Assembly: GCF_900199635.1 (NCBI RefSeq)
Contig: NZ_LT962687.1
Coordinates: 1,287,501 to 1,351,500, forward strand
Direction: 5' to 3'
Length of the DNA: 64,000 nt
Source: Anaerotruncus massiliensis (ex Togo et al. 2026)
GTDB lineage: Bacteria > Bacillota > Clostridia > Oscillospirales > Ruminococcaceae
Shown: positions 61,759 to 64,000 of the stretch, in pieces
How positions within the stretch are numbered: the first letter of the stretch is position 1
How the letters are laid out: the number at the start of each line of letters is the position of its first letter
The notes under the pieces: model-generated
Seen by the model: only the letters and a program-made list of their open reading frames with translations
Told to the model about the DNA's origin: nothing
Databases searched by the model: none
Translations under genes and position numbers: made by a program

Positions 61759-63423
61759 ATGATAGTATTAAACGGCAAGAGCGTGTTCGGCGGGATCGCG
61801 TTCGGCAGGCTGGCGTTCTATGAGCGCCGCCAGCAGAACATCCACCGACGCAGCGTCGACGACCCGCAGGCGGAGATCGCCCGGTTCGAGGACGCGAAGA
61901 CAAAGGCCGTCGAACAGCTCGAGGCGCTCTACCAGAAAGCGCTCGTCGAGGTGGGGGAGACCAATGCGATGATTTTCCAGATCCACCAGATGATGCTCGA
62001 GGACCTCGACTACTGCGATTCGGTCACCAACATCATCACCTCCCAGGGGGTGAACGCGGAGTACGCCGTCGGCGTGACGGCGGATAACTTCGCGCAGATG
62101 TTTTCCGCGATGGACGACCCCTATATGCAGGGGCGCGCGGCGGACGTCAAGGACGTGTCCGAGCGGCTGGTGAACGTGCTCTGCGGCGTGCAGAGCGCGG
62201 GGGTTGACTCGGCCGGGCCGGTGGTCATCGCGGCGGACGACCTCGCGCCGAGCGAGACGGTCCAGCTCGACAAAAACAAGATTCTCGCGTTCGTGACCAA
62301 GCGCGGCTCGGCCAACTCCCACACCGCGATCCTGGCGCGCACGATGAACATCCCCGCCGTGATCGGCGTGGGGGATGTGCTGGAGGAGGCCTATAATGGC
62401 CGCGAGGTCATCGTGGACGGCTTCTGCGGGCAGATTTACGTCGACCCCGACGCGGAGACGACGGCGGCCCTGCGCGAAAAGTGGGAGAAGGAGAACGACA
62501 AGCGCCGCCTGCTCCAGGAACTGCGGGGCAAGGAAAACGTCACGGTCGACGGTCAGAAGGTGCTCATCTACGCCAACATCGGCAGCCCCTCCGACATGGG
62601 CGCGGTGCTCGCCAACGACGCGGGGGGCATCGGGCTCTTCCGCAGCGAGTTCCTCTACCTCGAGAGCAGCGGCTACCCGAGCGAGGAGGAGCAGTTCGCC
62701 GCGTACCGCACCGTCGCGGAGACGGCCGCCGGCAAGCGGGTGGTCATCCGCACCCTCGATATCGGCGCCGACAAGCAGGTGGATTACTTCCAGCTGCCCA
62801 AGGAGGACAATCCCGCGATGGGCTACCGCGCCATCCGTATCTGCCTGACGCGGGAGGACGTCTTCAAGACCCAGCTGCGCGCCCTCTACCGCGCGTCGGC
62901 GTTCGGCAACATCGCGATCATGTTCCCGATGATCACCTCCGTATGGGAGGTACGCGAGATCAAGCGGATTGCCGCCGAGGTGCGGGAGGAGCTGAAGGCG
63001 GCGGGCATCCCCTATTCCGAGGAGGTCGAGCTGGGCATCATGATCGAGACGCCCGCGGCGGCGATGATCAGCGACCGGCTCGCGCCGGAGGTGGATTTCT
63101 TCAGCATCGGCACCAACGACCTGACCCAGTACACCCTGGCGATCGACCGCCAGAACCAGAAGCTGGAGCGGTTCTATGACGCGCATCACCCGGCGATCCT
63201 GCGGCTCATCAAGCTGGTGGCGGACAACGCCCACAAGGCGGGCATCTGGATGGGCATCTGCGGCGAGCTTGCCGCGGACCCCGAGCTGACCGAGACCTTC
63301 CTCGCCATCGGGGTCGACGAGCTGTCCGTTTCGCCGCCCTACGTGCTCGAGCTGCGCCGCCGCGTCCGGGAGACGAACGTGGCGGAGGTCCGTGAAAAAC
63401 TGCTCGCGGCGTTTATGGAGTAA
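61759..63423 (+). CDS. ptsI: PTS enzyme I (phosphoenolpyruvate-protein phosphotransferase)
   Basis: The 554-aa protein has the N-terminal HPr-binding domain and phospho-His188 in GSANSHTAILAR. The PEP-binding TIM barrel has IGLFRSEFLYL, RTLDIGADKQ, NPAMGYRAIRICL, MIETPAAAMISD and the active Cys in GICGELAADP. Its length is slightly short of the usual 570-575. It starts the phosphate chain PEP to EI to HPr to EIIA to EIIBC. Placing ptsI in the nag operon and ptsH in the divergent one is unusual; they are normally adjacent. A strong terminator follows. Confidence 0.96.
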   Translation: MIVLNGKSVFGGIAFGRLAFYERRQQNIHRRSVDDPQAEIARFEDAKTKAVEQLEALYQKALVEVGETNAMIFQIHQMMLEDLDYCDSVTNIITSQGVNAEYAVGVTADNFAQMFSAMDDPYMQGRAADVKDVSERLVNVLCGVQSAGVDSAGPVVIAADDLAPSETVQLDKNKILAFVTKRGSANSHTAILARTMNIPAVIGVGDVLEEAYNGREVIVDGFCGQIYVDPDAETTAALREKWEKENDKRRLLQELRGKENVTVDGQKVLIYANIGSPSDMGAVLANDAGGIGLFRSEFLYLESSGYPSEEEQFAAYRTVAETAAGKRVVIRTLDIGADKQVDYFQLPKEDNPAMGYRAIRICLTREDVFKTQLRALYRASAFGNIAIMFPMITSVWEVREIKRIAAEVREELKAAGIPYSEEVELGIMIETPAAAMISDRLAPEVDFFSIGTNDLTQYTLAIDRQNQKLERFYDAHHPAILRLIKLVADNAHKAGIWMGICGELAADPELTETFLAIGVDELSVSPPYVLELRRRVRETNVAEVREKLLAAFME

Positions 63424-63450
63424 AGGTAAATCACTTGGCAGTAAAACGAA

Positions 63451-63489
63451 GCGGCCCGCACAGCCTCAATGGCTGTGCGGGCCGCTTTT
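63451..63489 (+). terminator. Terminator of the nag-ptsI operon
   Basis: A perfect 15-bp stem (63451-63465 with 63471-63485), loop TCAAT, then TTTT. Confidence 0.92.
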
Positions 63490-63541
63490 GCAGCTGCTAC
63501 AAGAATCGCGTTAAGTAAAGTTGCTTTACAGGAAACGCCGG

Positions 63542-64000
63542 TCAGTCGTGCTGGTCCCAGAGCGCGGCGAGCTGCTTCTGCCCGGCGGTGGTCATCCGCT
63601 TGGAGATGTTCCCGCGGATGAAATCCTGGTTGTCGATGTAGAGGCCAAACTCTGTACGGTCGTCCTCATCCGCGAGGGTGGACAGGTCATGGCAGCCGTT
63701 AAAGAAGAGCAGATTCACGCGGTAGATTTCATTGAGCACGCCGAAATAGAACTTGTTTTGGCGGCTGTTGGCTTTGGTGGCTTCCAGAACCTGCCGCAGG
63801 GCGTTCTGCATCGTCTCGTGCCGTTCCCGCACATAGGCGTCGCAGCCGCGCCGCAGGACCTCCTGCATCTCGGGGGACTGCTGCTCGAAGGGGAGCATCC
63901 GGACGGCGCCGTCCGCGAGCGTTTCCGTGGCGGGCTTGCAGCTCAGCCCGGAGAGGGTGTGGTTGGCGGCCTCGGCAAAGGCGATGCCGAACGGATCGCA
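63542..64000 (-). CDS. Uncharacterised protein, partial at the right edge
   Basis: The reading frame is open from the right edge to TGA at 63542-63544, so the start lies outside; 152 residues are visible (beginning CDPFGIAFAEAANHTLSG). There is a hydrophilic, helical C-terminal region (RGCDAYVRERHETMQNALRQ, FYFGVLNEIYRVNLLFFNGC, EFGLYIDNQDFIRGNISKRM). No signal or membrane segment is seen. A small GTAAAG/CTTTAC hairpin lies downstream (63516-63530). I do not recognise the family. Confidence 0.65.
   Translation of the reverse strand, partial: CDPFGIAFAEAANHTLSGLSCKPATETLADGAVRMLPFEQQSPEMQEVLRRGCDAYVRERHETMQNALRQVLEATKANSRQNKFYFGVLNEIYRVNLLFFNGCHDLSTLADEDDRTEFGLYIDNQDFIRGNISKRMTTAGQKQLAALWDQHD

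Overview
The window comes from a high-GC, Gram-positive anaerobe, most likely a gut member of the Clostridia (Oscillospiraceae-like). Support for this: AGGAGG-type ribosome sites, several TTG/GTG starts, YesM/YesN two-component pairs, lipoprotein sugar-binding proteins, an AsrABC sulfite reductase and InlB-type surface repeats. The lineage is inferred from gene content; no rRNA gene is present. No tRNA, CRISPR array, insertion sequence or prophage was seen.

Region 1 (1-20730) is a cell-surface module with unusual regulation. A strong promoter, a cyclic-di-GMP-I riboswitch and an intrinsic terminator precede a 972-aa glycine-repeat secreted protein (767-3685). Next is a tyrosine recombinase (3950-4801), followed by two 26-bp sites in inverted orientation (4818-4843 and 5102-5127). 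They flank about 260 bp that carries a promoter and three hairpins. As written, the promoter faces away from the secreted-protein operon (5247-10288), so this copy looks like the OFF state of a phase-variable switch. Two of the secreted proteins end exactly in IPNTGR with no membrane segment. Three secreted proteins at two loci share an unassigned domain of about 130-150 residues. A small bactofilin, an uncharacterised 179-aa protein, an acetyltransferase, a soluble hybrid histidine kinase, an unknown protein and a 1410-aa membrane-anchored repeat protein complete the region.

Region 2 (20961-34101) is a sugar-uptake and L-rhamnose region. It has a YesM-type sensor kinase, a ribose-type ABC transporter (ATPase, two permeases, binding lipoprotein), a divergent RhaS-like binding lipoprotein, a YesN-type response regulator, an AraC regulator, and rhaB-rhaA on the minus strand. 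Rhamnulose-1-phosphate aldolase is not in the window. A ferredoxin-like protein follows.

Region 3 (35242-42914) looks like a pseudouridine/nucleoside salvage operon. It encodes an HTH-PfkB protein with an altered GAGD motif, an ABC transporter, pseudouridine-5'-phosphate glycosidase, a uridine-phosphorylase-like enzyme and an intact PfkB kinase.

Region 4 (43185-53605) makes siroheme and uses it. hemA (fused to a precorrin-2 dehydrogenase domain), hemC, cobA-hemD, hemB and hemL are followed by asrABC and a LysR regulator. The route from glutamyl-tRNA to siroheme sits next to the siroheme enzyme sulfite reductase.

Region 5 (53765-64000) has an oxidoreductase, a cluster of very small genes including a cysteine-rich membrane peptide, cutC, and a complete N-acetylglucosamine-type PTS with catabolism. 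EIIA, EIIBC, a BglG-family antiterminator and HPr lie on the minus strand; nagB, nagA and EI are divergent on the plus strand. The HPr leader holds a recognisable antiterminator/terminator pair, and HPr has Arg instead of Ser at position 46. A partial unknown gene runs off the right edge.
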